From assembly GCF_017591425.1 (NCBI RefSeq), contig NW_024467119.1, forward strand, positions 79,600,894 through 79,664,893: DNA of 64,000 nucleotides. The letters run 5' to 3'. Of the stretch, positions 21,026-31,631 are shown piece after piece (within the stretch, counting starts at the first letter, position 1; each line of letters starts with the position of its first letter). The notes below the pieces were generated by a model. That model searched no databases. It worked only from the letters and a program-made list of their open reading frames with translations, and had not been told where the DNA came from. Source of the stretch: Ochotona curzoniae (lineage: Eukaryota; Chordata; Mammalia; Lagomorpha; Ochotonidae). The translations under genes were made by a program, and so were the position numbers.

Positions 21026-21331
21026 ACAGGGGACCTGCACCATAGCTTAGTGGCTAAAGTCCTCGCCTTGCGTGAACCGAGGTCCTATATGGGCACTGGA
21101 ACTAATCCCAGATGCCCCACTTCCCCTCCCCTGCTTGTGGCCTGGGAAAGCAGCAGAGGATGGCCCACGTATTTGGATCCCTGCATCCACATGGGAACTT
21201 TGGAAGATGCTTCCAGCTCCTGGTGTTGGCTTACTCCAGCCCCGGCCATTGGGACCATTTGTAGAGTGAATTAGCTAACACAAGTTTTAAAAAGATGCTT
21301 CATGCACTAAAAAAAAAAAAAAAAAAAAAAA
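21026..21331 (+). mobile_element. CSINE, younger variant, plus, ending in A23
   Basis: CATAGCTTAGTGGCTAAAGTCC head, TTGCGTGAACCGAGGTCC, GGCCTGGGAAAGCAGCAGAGG and CATTTGTAGAGTGAATTAGC. The tail has lost the usual pyrimidine tract and ends in an uninterrupted A run at 21309-21331. It lies directly after another plus CSINE. Confidence 0.85.
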
Positions 21332-21954
21332 GGGCCATTTATTCATTTAGTTACTCATTTTTAATTGACCCAACAAATATGCAGGCAAAATGAATCCAAA
21401 CAGATCCCAAGGCCAGTCATGAAGAAATAACTTTGCCAAGAATGTCTGTCCAGGGAAATTGTTCTAGAAAATGTTATTGAGAAATAGAACAGGACTCGGT
21501 ATGACTCCAGACAAAAGGATTAGCTTTAGCCATGGGAACAGGATGCTGCTGTGGAATAGTGTCAGCAGGCCTGATGGATGGTGGCTGGGCCTGGGAGACC
21601 CCACTCCACTGCCTGGCAACAGGACCAAGACGGCAATGTGGGCAGTGAGGAGCCGGTAGAGCCCAGCAGGGCAGGCCTCACCCTGCCAGCCTGGGATGAT
21701 CACCTGAAACCCTCTCAGAAAGGGTGATACTGGCTTCACAGTGCTCTGAGGACTTGTTGTCTACCTGGGGACTTTTGCCAATGACTGGAGACATTTGTAG
21801 TTGTCACGATGCATGGAGGTGTGGCCACAGGCAAGGGGGTAGAGGCCAGCCATGCCCAGGCCTGCCATGCAACAAAGAGCCATTCACTCAAATAATAGCA
21901 CCAAGCTGAAGGAGGCCACCCCCAGCCTGGGGGACGTCAGAGGTGTGTGCTGAG
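21332..21954. other. Unique sequence, no supported gene
   Basis: No repeat recognised. Short overlapping frames only. Confidence 0.35.
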
Positions 21955-22060
21955 CGAGGGAACTGGGTCCCTCTCCCTCCTTGGGCCTCAGTTCACTCAC
22001 CTGTGACGTAGGCTCCTCTAAGATTGCATCTGACCCCAGTGATCAGCCATGCAGTGAAGC
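21955..22060 (+). mobile_element. MIR fragment, plus
   Basis: CTCCTTGGGCCTCAGTTCAC followed by TCACCTGTGACGTAGGCTCC and TAAGATTGCATCTGACCCC matches the MIR core and downstream region (CCTCAGTTTCCTCATCTGT). Confidence 0.6.
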
Positions 22061-22394
22061 TAATTTTAACTGGAGATTAAAGATGTGAATACACATAGAC
22101 TTTCAAGCTTTTAAAAAATGCAAAAGAAATATAGACTTTTTCTAAGAACATTCTAGAAAATGGTGTTTAAACTTCAGGTGAATCCTTGGTTTCAGAGCCG
22201 TTTCTTCCCGTGAGTGAAACTGGAGGGACCTTGTTCTCATGTTTCCTCACTACAGAAAGGATTCTTCTTGCGACTCAAGGGACAGCCCGGACAGAACCTT
22301 CTAGAGTTACACAAGACTCAAGATGCCGGCATCCAAGGGCTGCTTTCCAAGGATTGTCCCAGGTGCCAAGTCCCGAAAGGAGAAGCACCTCTCC
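22061..22394. other. Unique sequence
   Basis: No repeat or gene recognised. Confidence 0.35.
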
Positions 22395-22426
22395 TGGATC
22401 ACAGCTGCAGCTTCTGCATCACTAGG

Positions 22427-22461
<35 letters not shown>

Positions 22462-22485
22462 AATAAATAAATCTTTTTAAAGGGA
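22395..22485 (+). mobile_element. CSINE 3' tail with (TC)n
   Basis: Only the last part is recognisable: GGATCACAGCTGCAGCTTC, a TC run at 22429-22459, then CAAATAAATAAATCTTTTT. The body of the SINE is missing or too diverged. Confidence 0.6.
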
Positions 22486-22599
22486 AGTTTATTTTCATTC
22501 AAAATATTTAGCATTCATGTATACAAAAGATCTTCTAAAAAATTTTAGGAAATGTATATTACGGGAAAAAAAAAGTGCAGATTCCAAAAATGCACCAAA

Positions 22600-22895
22600 A
22601 TGAAATCATCTCTCTCTGTCTGTTTATTACATTTGAAAGGCAAAGAGAGAAACAATAAAAAGACAGAACTCCCGTCTTCTGGTTCACTTCCCAAACACCA
22701 TTGGCTTGGGTGAAGCCAGGGCAGGTCTCCTGTGTAAAGTGGTAGGAACCCAGTACTTGGCACCATTGCCACTGCCTCCCAGGGGCACATCAGCAGGCGC
22801 CGGAGTTAGGAGCAAGCCGGGTACTGAACCAAAGATTGCAACGTGGGACACAGGCATCTTAAAATGACAGGCCAAGCACTCAACCCTACATTTCA
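22600..22895 (-). mobile_element. CSINE, oldest type (CSINE3-like), minus
   Basis: TTACATTTGAAAGGCAAAGAG, CTTCTGGTTCACTTCCC, CACTGCCTCCCAGGGGCACATC, AGCAGGCGCCGGAGTTAGG and GATTGCAACGTGGGACACAGG are in the order of the old lagomorph form. Confidence 0.82.
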
Positions 22896-23261
22896 TCTTC
22901 CATAAACATTTTGAAGCACTCTTGTAGAGCTATCTTGCCACAAAATACTAAAGTTTTTTTTTTTACTGTAAAAATAATCCACTAGTAAAAATTCAACTCA
23001 TGCTTGTGAAACATACTGTTTATGAAGAGAAAAGTCTATATGCAGAGAACTCTCATTAAGGCCCAGCCATCACGTTATAAATACAATCCTTTTAAATTTC
23101 AGCATGTTAGGCAACATTTTCATGAGAATATCAGGAGTTTATTTAGAATCACAAATCACATATATGTAAATTAGGCTACTAAGACACATACTATCAACTT
23201 CAATGTAAATTAAGGCCCGAAAGGTTGAGAAAAAATTAATAGACATCATCTGTTCAATTAT
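22896..23261. other. AT-rich unique sequence
   Basis: No repeat, gene or motif was recognised. Confidence 0.35.
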
Positions 23262-23582
23262 TTTTTTAAGATTCATTTATGTATTTGAAAGGTAGAGTGA
23301 CGGGGAAGGAAAAGAGAAAGATATCATCTAGCAGTTCAATTTCCAAACGGCCGCAATGGCAGGGCTGGGGCAGGCTAGAGCCAGCAGCCCAGACTCCGCC
23401 AGGGTCTCCCTCATGGGCACGAGAGCTCGAGCACTTGGGCCATCTTTTGCCACTTTCCCAGGCACATCAGCAGGAAGCTGGATCGCAAGAGAAACAGCCA
23501 GGAACTGAAGCCAGCACTCCAAAGTGAGATGTGTGTGTCACAAGTAGTGGTTTGACTCGCAGTGCCACGACAGCAGCCCCAC
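23262..23582 (-). mobile_element. CSINE, older, minus
   Basis: It runs from AAGATTCATTTATGTATTTG through AAACGGCCGCAATGGCAGG, GGGTCTCCCTCATGGGCAC and CAGCAGGAAGCTGGATCG to CAGTGCCACGACAGCAGCCCC. Confidence 0.88.
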
Positions 23583-23859
23583 AGGCTCCTATTCTCAAGC
23601 AAGTTAGATGCACCACGAAGGGCTCATTAAGGAGGTGGCCAGTGCTTGCTTGCTGACCCTACCCATCACCCAACCAAGGTCTCCCCTCTTGATCTTGGGA
23701 AGCTAACCAGGATACAAGCATCTCCATTCCATTCCATCCATGCCAGAAGGAACAGGTGCTTCCTCCTCAGTGAGTGACAACAGGGAAGTCAGCGGGCCCC
23801 TGGGAGAGCCTGATGCCCTTCCTGCAAACCAGCGAGAGGGGAGAAGACTGCCTGGAGGG
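23583..23859. other. Unique sequence before the LTR
   Basis: Short duplication CATTCCATTCCATCCATG near 23725. No gene or repeat recognised. Confidence 0.35.
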
Positions 23860-24222
23860 TGAGATCATCCAAGCCCGCTAATATCTCCCCAAGTGGGTGG
23901 CACCAGAATTGCCCAGCCATTTCCGGAGAGACCACCAATGGAGAACGTCTTCCCTGCAGGTTACCACCCAGACAAGGAGGGGTGAGGGAAATCCCTCTGA
24001 AACCCAAGATCCTCCTGAAAACCTCGGTGCCTCTGGGACCTCTCTTTTTCAAGAGGCACCCCCACCCCTCGGCCCTCTCCTGGGACGTGCTTTCACCTTT
24101 CCTCTTCTTTTTACATTTACCTGGACACTGTGCAAATAAAGCTTTCCTGTTTGCAACCGATTCCCAGATTTTTACTTCTATACTAAGCTAAGGAAAGAAC
24201 GCACTGAGGTTTTCTGGTAACA
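23860..24222 (+). mobile_element. Retroviral solo LTR, plus (family A)
   Basis: It starts TGAGATCATCCA and ends CTGGTAACA, matching both ends of the LTR at 19621-19994. The U5 shares GTTTGCAAC, GATTCCC and TTCTATACTAAGCT. AATAAA is at 24135-24140. Length is 363 bp. A possible 5-bp duplication with one mismatch is GAGGG before and GAGTG after. Its direction is opposite to the first copy, and nothing viral lies between them, so the two are separate solo LTRs. Confidence 0.78.
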
Positions 24223-25022
24223 GAGTGTTGTGGACAACAAAACACAGAAGGTTTCAGTGGCTCAGCAGGCCTCCCTTGAGGGTCCCTCGTGGAACCACTA
24301 CAAGGATCTACCCTGAGGGGGTTGCATGATGGGGTGGCTGGGCCTTGACAAAGGACAGGATGTGTAAAAGCTGGACCCCTAAAAGACCAGACACTGAGGT
24401 GTAATGTCAGTCAGTGTTATGGCTACTTCAACTGAGACAGCACAGCAGAGCCAGCTGCAAGGCCCAGCAGCTTCCCAGGAGGCCAAGGGCCCAATTCGGA
24501 CATCCACTGATGCGGGAGGCTGGGAACCTCCCACTACTTCCACACCCAAAGACATGTGCCTTTTTCCCCAACTTTCCCTTCCTTACTGCCTTTCTGGAGG
24601 GTCAGAAACCTCCCCAGTCTGCTGGAGGGGGAATCCAGCAGAAAGAAGGGAAAGCTGCCCTAGCCCACTTGCCCACTCTGGTTTGTGGATGGAAGCGTGA
24701 AAGAGCGGAGGCAGAGAGACTGCAGGTCAGGGAGTGTTGTGGCCACAGTAATTCACGGACGTCTACAGCATGCCCCTTACTGTGGTCATTGAAGGAGCTT
24801 ACACATCTCCTGTGTGTATCAGTGTGTTTCCACCAATAGATACCACTATCACCACCCCAGCTGCCCCGGCCCCACGCAGTCGCTGTAAAATATCTGCGTT
24901 TTCTCCAGTTTTCTCTGGATGGTTCTCTTCAGTGTCTAGTGCAGTGTTTTTAAGATCCATCCATTTTGCGACCTGTGCACAAGTAGCTTGTGTTTAGTGT
25001 TGAGTGATGCTCTTTCTCTTTT
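24223..25022. other. Unique sequence, no supported gene
   Basis: A frame of 141 codons (24414-24839) overlaps others and shows no recognisable domain, signal or splice structure. Confidence 0.35.
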
Positions 25023-25245
25023 TAAAAAAGATTTGTTTATTTGAAAAGCAGTGTTATCAGAGAGAAGAGAGACTCCTGTCATCCCTGTGGAGACCCAGAC
25101 AGTCCCTGGCTCCTGGTTCCCACCTGGCACAGGCCCCGCTATTGCAGCCTTTGTGGGGAGTAAATCAGAGCATCTCTCTCCCTCTCTCATTTTCTCTCTG
25201 TTTGTCACTCTATCTTTGAAATAAGTAAATTGCTACATCTTTTTA
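25023..25245. mobile_element. Rearranged CSINE: minus 3' end joined to plus 3' half
   Basis: 25023-25075 is the tail end in reverse (AAGATTTGTTTATTTGAAAAG ... AGAGAGAAGAGAG). 25085-25245 is the 3' half in the forward direction (TGGAGACCCAGACAGTCCC, CTGGCTCCTGG, GGGGAGTAAATCAGAGC ... GAAATAAGTAAATTG). The two inverted parts lie about 10 bp apart, which suggests an inversion during insertion or a fused pair. Confidence 0.68.
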
Positions 25246-25291
25246 AAGAAACACAATCACCAGAGAGAAAGGCTTAAAAAATAAATTTTGA

Positions 25292-25621
25292 GAGCCCGGT
25301 GCGATGGCGCAGTGGTTAAGGTCCTTGCCTTGCACGCCCAAGTTCCCATATGGGCGCCGGTTCTATCCCGGCAGCCCCGCTTCCCATCCAGCTCCCTGCC
25401 TGTGGCCCGGGAAAGCAGTCAAGGACAGTCCAAAGCCTTGGCACCCTGCACCTGCGTGGGAGACCTGGAAGAGGCTCCTGGCTTTGGATTGGCTCAGCTC
25501 CAGCCGTTGCGGCCGCCTGGGGAATGGATCATCGGACAGAAGATCTTCCTCTCTGTCTCTCCTCTCTCTGTACATCTGCCTTTCCAATAAAAATAAAACA
25601 AATCTTTAAAAAAATAAATTA
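25292..25621 (+). mobile_element. CSINE, young variant, complete, plus
   Basis: Close to the youngest form: GCCCGGTGCGATGGCGCAG head with A-box-like GCGCAGTGGTTAAGG, TTGCACGCCCAAGTTCCC, GGTTCTATCCCGG as B-box region, GGAATGGATCATCGGACAG and CCAATAAAAATAAAAC tail. The duplication ATAAATTTTGA is at 25281-25291 and 25622-25632. Confidence 0.96.
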
Positions 25622-25632
25622 ATAAATTTTGA

Positions 25633-26361
25633 AATAAGACCGTTGGTGAGGCTCCAAGTGCTCATATGACTGTAGAAGCTTTAAGGCAATGGCATTGTCG
25701 TTTGGGATCTGCCTGAGGCTTGACCCAAGGGCCAGCAAGGGCGAGCCGCTCCGGGTGGGCTTGCAGAGGCAGTGGCAATGTAAACTTGCTGTCCGATTGC
25801 ACTTCTAACATTCTTCCCATTCAGTACAATGTGCATTTTCAACAAATCCAGCAGCAACTCACTCAAACCCTCGGTTGAATACAAAACAAAACCCAGACTC
25901 CAATGATTGGGGGATTATTCCAACTGGAGAGAGTGGGATGTGGGCGTGTTCTGCTCGGTGAGTAGTACCTGAGCTTGTTGGCTGAGAAAGCGCAGAGCTG
26001 GCTGGGGCACACCTGCTGCTGGTACCTCTGAAGTGTGGCATCAGCTTGTCCATGATAAGGCTGTGAAGTGCCCGAATATGGGCTGTGGTGTCTGAAAGTT
26101 CTCTACTGTTCCACACTCTGCTCTAGCTGAGTCAGAGCTCCTCCCCTGTGCTGCCTAACCTCTGCTGCCACTCACCCAGAGTGAATAGTGCCAAAACACC
26201 AAAGGTACCAAATATTTAGTTAGTGACTCTGTTACCATCTTATATGCAAACTGAAGTTACTAGAAGTTATGATTTCAGCTTTTTTTTTTTCTCTAAAGTA
26301 CACACAATAAGCACTTCCTTAAAAGTGATATTTCAAGAACCAGAAGGAAGTAGTTTGAGGG
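25633..26361. other. Unique sequence, no supported gene
   Basis: No repeat recognised. Contains a T run at about 26280-26290. Confidence 0.35.
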
Positions 26362-26695
26362 TAGGTGTCGAGCACCATGGTTAAACAGCTGCCCAGGACA
26401 CCCACATCCAACGTCAGAGTGCCTGAATCAAACCCTAGTTTCCCTTTCCTTTTAACTCCCTGCTCACATGCACCTTGGGAGGAGCAAGTGATGGGTTCAA
26501 GCACTCAGTCCTAGTCCCCCATGTAGGAGACTGGACTGAGTTCGGAGCTCCTGGCTTCCACCTTGTCTAACTACAATAGCTGCTGGTGTGCGGGGGACTG
26601 AATCAGTATATAAAAGTTTCTCTTGCTCTTTCTCTCTGTGTATGTGTCTTTCTCGGTTTCTCTGATTTTCAAATAAAATTAAATGTATTAAAAAG
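26362..26695 (+). mobile_element. CSINE, older type, plus
   Basis: AGCACCATGGTTAAACAGC head, GTCAGAGTGCCTGAATC, CACCTTGGGAGGAGCAAG, ATGTAGGAGACTGGACTGAG, and the tail GATTTTCAAATAAAATTAAATG. Confidence 0.82.
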
Positions 26696-27012
26696 AAAAC
26701 AGTGGTTTTAAATTGAAGTGGGTATAGAGAATGATTATATACGAAAATGAGCAATATTTTGGGGAGAGAGAGCAACTCTTACTGCAAGTAATTTAAATAT
26801 TTATGTGTTATTTATGTGTAACAACTCCACGTTAGGGGGGAAATGTATACAATATACAGGTATATAATATAATCCTTTAGTAAAGAAAATCTGCATTTGA
26901 GGCATGTGGAAAATTCCTTTCCACTTGCTGGTAAGGTATGAAAAAGCAATTGTCATTGGTGTGTTATGGTTAGCTGCTCAAGAATTTTAAGCTAGTGGTT
27001 CAAGAATGAAGG
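26696..27012. other. AT-rich unique sequence
   Basis: Contains TATACAATATACAGGTATAT near 26846. No gene or repeat family was recognised. Confidence 0.35.
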
Positions 27013-27343
27013 GTGGGGTGGCTGTTGTGACATGAGGGGTTAAGCCACTGCAAGTTATGTCAGAGTATTACTTGAGTCTCAGCTGTTCTACTGTTGATCC
27101 AGCTCTTGTTCATATGCCTGAAAAGACGGCATGCTCAAATACTTGAGTTCTTGCACCCATATGTGAGACCTGGAAGAAGCCCCTGGCTCCTGCCTCCAAT
27201 TAAGCTGGCCCTGACTGTTGGCTGCCATTTGGGGAGCCAGCCAGCAGAAGGAAGAGCTCTCTCTCTCTCTCTCTCTCTCTCTGTTTCTCCCTCTCTCTCT
27301 GTAACTCTGCCTTTCAAATGAATACATAACTCTTTCTAAAAAG
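27013..27343 (+). mobile_element. CSINE, older type, plus
   Basis: GACATGAGGGGTTAAGCCAC head, GTCAGAGTATTACTTGAGTC, GAGACCTGGAAGAAGCCCC, a TC run at about 27258-27281, and the tail TCAAATGAATACATAAC. Confidence 0.87.
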
Positions 27344-27692
27344 AAAGGAAAACATGGAGGTGTAATGGGAGCCTCTTCTTTCTGTGTGTCTTATTTCCAC
27401 TGCTCTGTGCATCTTAGCTTCATCCACTCCTCCAGAAGAGAGCTGGCAGGAATATATGTGACTGCAGCGCATCCTGCAGAGCCAAGCATCAGAGAAGAAT
27501 TGCTGCTTCTGCTTTAATTTCTGTTCAGAAAGCCTAATGATTGCCGGGAGTTTGAGTGACACCGTCCATCCCACGGCCAGTCACCTGTGACTGTTGGTTC
27601 AGCTTGGGTTAACCATGAGCAACAGGTTCACACAGTGCAAGCACGGCCCTGAGGGTCATGCCTGTGTCCTCAACCACTCTAAAGTAGAAGAC
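27344..27692. other. Unique sequence
   Basis: No gene or repeat recognised. Its last 12 bases are the target duplication of the next SINE. Confidence 0.35.
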
Positions 27693-27998
27693 CGGGCCCT
27701 GTGCAGTAGTTAGTGGCTAAAGTCCTCGCCTTGAATGCTCCAAGATCCCATATGGGTGTCAGTTCTAACCCCGGCAGCCCCACTTCCCATCCAGCTGCCT
27801 GCATGTGACCTGGGAAAACAGTCGAGGAGGGCCCAAAGCCTTGGCACCCTGTACCTGTGTGGGAGACCTGGAAGAAGTGCCTGGCTCCTGGCTTCAGATT
27901 GGCACAGCTCCGGCCATTGCAGCCGCTTAGGGAGTGACTCAACGGACAGAAGATCTTCCTCTCTGTCTCTCCTCTCTGTATATCTAACTTTCCAATTT
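27693..27998 (+). mobile_element. CSINE, young variant, plus, tail shortened
   Basis: GGGCCCTGTGCAGTAGTTAG head, GGGATCC-type CCATATGGGTGTCAG, GTCGAGGAGGGCCCAAAGCC and GAGTGACTCAACGGACAGAAG. The duplication AAAGTAGAAGAC / AAAGAAGAAGAC is at 27681-27692 and 27999-28010. The usual AAATAAATAAAT tail is absent. Confidence 0.92.
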
Positions 27999-28010
27999 AA
28001 AGAAGAAGAC

Positions 28011-28604
28011 TATAAACTGTAAAACTACTCAGTGGGTGTTTAAACACAACATCAAGAAACCCAAAGAACTTTAAAGTCAACATATTTAAGTGAGAGCTAT
28101 GTCTTTGACTGGGATGAATGGGCTTTGAGCGAAAAGGAAATAGACCAGGCTTTGAGAAAAATGGACCAAAATTTTCCACCATTAGGCACAATTCTAGAGA
28201 AACATTAGCTCAGCTTTCTCTTTCTTTGTCAGTTTTCTTTTCATTTTTTTTAAACAACTCTTTTTGCTTCATGATAATACAGTTCTGAGAACAAGGCAGC
28301 CTGATTACAAGTGCAGCCATTACAGGTGGAGGCCTGGTTCTCACGTGCTTCTGTAGTCCCAGGGGCTTGCAGTCTATAAGCGCCTCGCACACAATCTGCA
28401 GCACTGAATCAGCTTCCTCAGTGGAAGCTCTTTTTCCATAAACATCTGGAAGTCTGTGGCACTGCGAAAGGGGCCTGTTTTCTCTCTATCTGCTCTCAGA
28501 GGGAATAATGGAGAATAGCAAAGTGCGTAACTTCTTTATACAAAATAAAAGTTCCCCCTAGGCTTATTGTCCTAGTCATTTTATGTACTTGAAAATCTTT
28601 GTTT
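28011..28604. other. Unique sequence, no supported gene
   Basis: No repeat recognised. Only short frames. Confidence 0.35.
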
Positions 28605-28892
28605 CTGCTTTCTGATTTGCAAGGCAAGCAGATAGACAAAAAGACACCTTCCACCCACTGGTACACGCTCCAGGTGCGCCCAACTTCCAGGAATAGGCCA
28701 GACTGAAGACAGGAGCTGGAACTCCATCTGAAGCTCCCCTGGATGTGCCAGGTCCCCAAATCCCTGAGCCACCCCTGCTGCCTCCCGGGATAAACATTCA
28801 GGGGGAGCTGGGTCAGAAGGGAAAAGGAACATGGGCCTGACAGTCAACACGGACTACAGATGTCCCAAGTGATGTAACTGCTGCCCCACACA
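28605..28892 (-). mobile_element. CSINE, oldest type (CSINE3-like), minus
   Basis: TTTGCAAGGCAAGCAGATAG, CTTCCACCCACTGGTACAC, CCTGCTGCCTCCCGGGATAAAC and TGATGTAACTGCTGCCCC are in order. Confidence 0.8.
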
Positions 28893-29404
28893 TGTGCCCC
28901 TACAACCCATTTATTATCCATTTTCTTTCTGCTAAGCCCCTCAGTCACCCATATGTGCCCTCTTGGTTACCAAGTCTAGATCTAATTGCTCTGTTTTGTT
29001 GTGAAGCTCCCAGATCAAGGAGGGTAATTCCTAGTGCCCTTTCCCCCTCCCCAAGCAACCTGGCCACATGGTTGTGTACCCACAGAGCCTCTAGGCCAGG
29101 CTGGGCCACTTGGGTGCCAGCATGACCAGCATCTTGGTCTGTCTTGGATACAGTGTTAAGGCTCTGAGCTCACAAAGTAACCATCTTTAACTTGTCTGTT
29201 GAAACTATGTACTTCAAGGTTAAGAGGTTCTAAGGCAAGGAGCACAATGGAATGAGTGGAAGCTCTCACTGTGCCCACTCAGTCAGCTATTCTGTAGTAG
29301 CCACAGGGCACAAGACGCCAGGAGCCACTCGCTCCCCCAAGGGTGCTCTTTCCCCAGACAGCCCAGGGCACCCTCCCTGAATCTTTTCAGGCCTTCTCTT
29401 AGAG
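28893..29404. other. Unique sequence
   Basis: No repeat or supported gene. Confidence 0.35.
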
Positions 29405-29590
29405 ACCCCATCTCATCAATGACCCTGAACCCATGTGGGAGAGCCAGAGGAAGCTCCTGATCAGCTCAGCTCTGGCCGTTGCTGCCACTTGGGGAGTAAA
29501 CTAATGGACAGACAATCTTTCTCTATCTCCTTCTTCCTGTAAATCTGAAATAAAATCTCTGTAAATCTAAAATAAACCTTTAAAAATTAA
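29405..29590 (+). mobile_element. CSINE 3' half, plus
   Basis: CTGAACCCATGTGGGAGAGCC, CAGCTCTGGCCGTTGCTGCC and ACTTGGGGAGTAAAC, then a duplicated tail segment (CTGTAAATCTGAAATAAAAT / CTGTAAATCTAAAATAAACC). The 5' half is missing. Confidence 0.8.
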
Positions 29591-29871
29591 AACATTAAGT
29601 AAACAAGTAAACAAATTAATTAATCAATCAATACTGCAAATGGGAGTGGAAGCTAGGATAGCCAATGTGGAATACAATGGGAAGATTCCTTTAATTGAAC
29701 TATCCAATGCTGGCTACATCCTGCTGTATGCAGAAGAGACGACTGCACTGCGTTCATTGCAGTGCCCTTCACAGCAGCCTAGCCGTGGAATCAACCGAGT
29801 GCCCACCAGCAAATGAGAGGCTGGAGAAAGTGTACTTCAAAAAGTTGGTAGGAAGTAGAACCAAAGATTAA

Positions 29872-30493
29872 TATGTTTTATATGAAAGGCAGATTTTAAA
29901 AAAAAGATTTATTTATTTTTATTACAAAGTCAGATATACAAAGAGGAGGAGAGACAGAGAGGAAGATCTTCCGTCCAATTATTCACTCCCCAGGTGAGCA
30001 CAATGGCCGGTGCTGTGACGATCCGAAGCCAGGAGCCAGGAACTTCTTCCAGGTCTCCCACATGGGTGCAGGGTCCCAAGGCTTTGGGCCATCCTCAACT
30101 GCTTTCCCAGGCCACAAGCAAAGAGCTGGATGGGAAGTGGAGCTGCTGGGATCAGAACCGGCATCCATGTGGCATCCTGGCGCTTTCAAGGCAAGGCACC
30201 AGACACTGAAAGGCAGATTTACAGAGAAAAACAGAAAGAGAGAAAGATTCTTCCCTCTGCTGATTTATTTCCCAAATGGCTGCAGTAGCCAGAGCTGAGC
30301 CAGTCTGAAGCCAGAAACCAGGAACTCCTACATGGGTCAGGGGTCCCAGAACTTAAGTCATCCACTGCTGCCTTCCCAGGCCATAAGCAGAGAGCTGGAT
30401 TAGAAGTGGAGCAGCCAGGACACAAACATGTACCCATATGAGATGCTGACAGTGCAGGTAGAGGATTAGTGTGCAATGCCACAGTGCCAGTTC
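29872..30493 (-). mobile_element. Older CSINE, minus, split by a younger CSINE
   Basis: Tail end at about 29872-29896 (TATGTTTTATATGAAAGGCAG). The rest is at 30207-30493 (CTTCCCTCTGCTGATTTATTTC ... CCATATGAGATGCTGACAGTG ... ACAGTGCCAGTTCC). It sits within the MITE-like element. Confidence 0.85.
29897..30206 (-). mobile_element. CSINE, young variant, nested in the older CSINE, minus
   Basis: The exact duplication TGAAAGGCAGATTT at 29883-29896 and 30207-30220 is taken from the host SINE itself. Landmarks are TTATTTTTATTACAAAGTC, CTTCCGTCCAATTATTCAC and GGCATCCATGTGGCATCC. Confidence 0.95.
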
Positions 30494-30721
30494 CAGAAAG
30501 TAAATTTAAGGATAAATTTATTTGGTTGCCAAATTTTTAAAAAATTCTTGCAGATTTTTTCATAATGTGTATTTCAATGAATTTTTAAAGATTCCTCTAT
30601 ATAACATGGAATGGAGTACCGTTTAGCCACAAAAATAGTGAAATCCTATCATTTTCACAACATGGGTAAGCCTGGAGGACAACAGATTAGATTAAATAAT
30701 CCAGACCCCAAAATAAACTCA

Positions 30722-31050
30722 GGCCTGTGCATAGCAGGCCAGGCCATTTGGGATGCCCATATGCCATTTTAAAGTGCCAGCTCAAAAATTGGCTTCTCTG
30801 CATCTGATCCAGCACCTGTCTAATGAGAAGCAGTAGATGACAACTCAAATCTTGGGCCCCTGCTACCCATGTGAGCGACTCAGAGCTTCTGGGTCCTGCC
30901 TTCAACCTAGCAGACTTCCAGGTCTTGTGGCCATTTGAGAGGTGAACCAGAGGATGGAAGCTAGCTTACACCTCTCTCTCTCTCTTTCTGTCCCTCTCTC
31001 TGTGCCACTCTTTCAAATAAATGAATAAAAAATAAGAAAGTTCTTTTTAA
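30722..31050 (+). mobile_element. CSINE, older type, plus, inside L1
   Basis: GGCCAGGCCATTTGGGATGCC, CCAGCACCTGTCTAATGAG, GAGAGGTGAACCAGAGGATGG, a TC tract, and TTTCAAATAAATGAATAAA. L1M blocks continue before and after. Confidence 0.82.
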
Positions 31051-31631
31051 AACGGTAAATGCTGTGTGATGGCTTTTGTATATGCAATCTTACAAAACAG
31101 AGCACAGAACCATGGGAAATAGAGGCTAGCTAGGGTCTTAGATGAGGCTTGGGGAGAGGTTGGTCAATAGATACCAGCTTTGGGACGGAAAGCTCTGGTG
31201 TTCCTTGCACAGCGGAACTTTAGTGAACAGCAATGCATTATGTACTCTAAAAGAGCTGAAGCAGAAGGTTTTGAATGTTCATACAACAAACAAAAAATAA
31301 ATGTTTGAACTGATGGATGTGCTACTTACCCCGATTTGATCATTACACTGTTAAGCAGAATGAAAGAACTCAAATAAAAAAGTGTCTGTATGATTTCATT
31401 TGCATTCTAGACAGTGCAAAACTTACTCAGTGGTGTCAGAAAGCAGGTCAGTGGTTGCTTGGGGTTACAGAATGCTGAAAGGGTTGGAAAGGAAGGAGTT
31501 TCCAGGAAGCTTTTGTAATCCTTCTCTAATACATTTGAGGTGGTGGATATGCTAGTCAGTCTTGGTCATTATACAGTGGTCACAGATATCAAAACATCAC
31601 ATTGTATTACATTGTGTCAAAGATTTTTAAA

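Larger units (their letters stand above)
29832..30592. mobile_element. MITE-like inverted-repeat element inside L1, split by CSINEs
   Basis: Left end GTACTTCAAAAAGTTGGTAGG; right end TTCAATGAATTTTTAAAGAT, the same inverted ends as the other three copies. Flanking L1 sequence continues on both sides. Confidence 0.6.
29660..31620 (+). mobile_element. Ancient L1M 3' region, plus, broken by several insertions
   Basis: Recognisable blocks in order: GTGGAATCAACCGAGTGCCC ... AAATGAGAGGCTGGAGAAAG before 29832; CATGGAATGGAGTACCGTTTAG, GAAATCCTATCATTTTCAC and CATGGGTAAGCCTGGAGGAC at 30605-30680; AGAGAGGTTGGTCAATAG-like text, GGTTTTGAATGTTCATAC, ACTGATGGATGTGCTACTTACCC and TTGATCATTACACTG at 31100-31350; then a second related 3' block to 31620. 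These are classic old L1 3' sequences. Insertions are the MITE-like element at 29832 and the CSINEs at 29880, 29897 and 30722. Confidence 0.72.

Noticed and set aside
19621..24222. One provirus bounded by two LTRs
   Set aside because: The two LTRs point in opposite directions and no viral coding sequence lies between them.
25292..25365. tRNA gene
   Set aside because: The A-box and B-box-like elements belong to the tRNA-derived head of a CSINE; the same applies to all other CSINE heads in the window.
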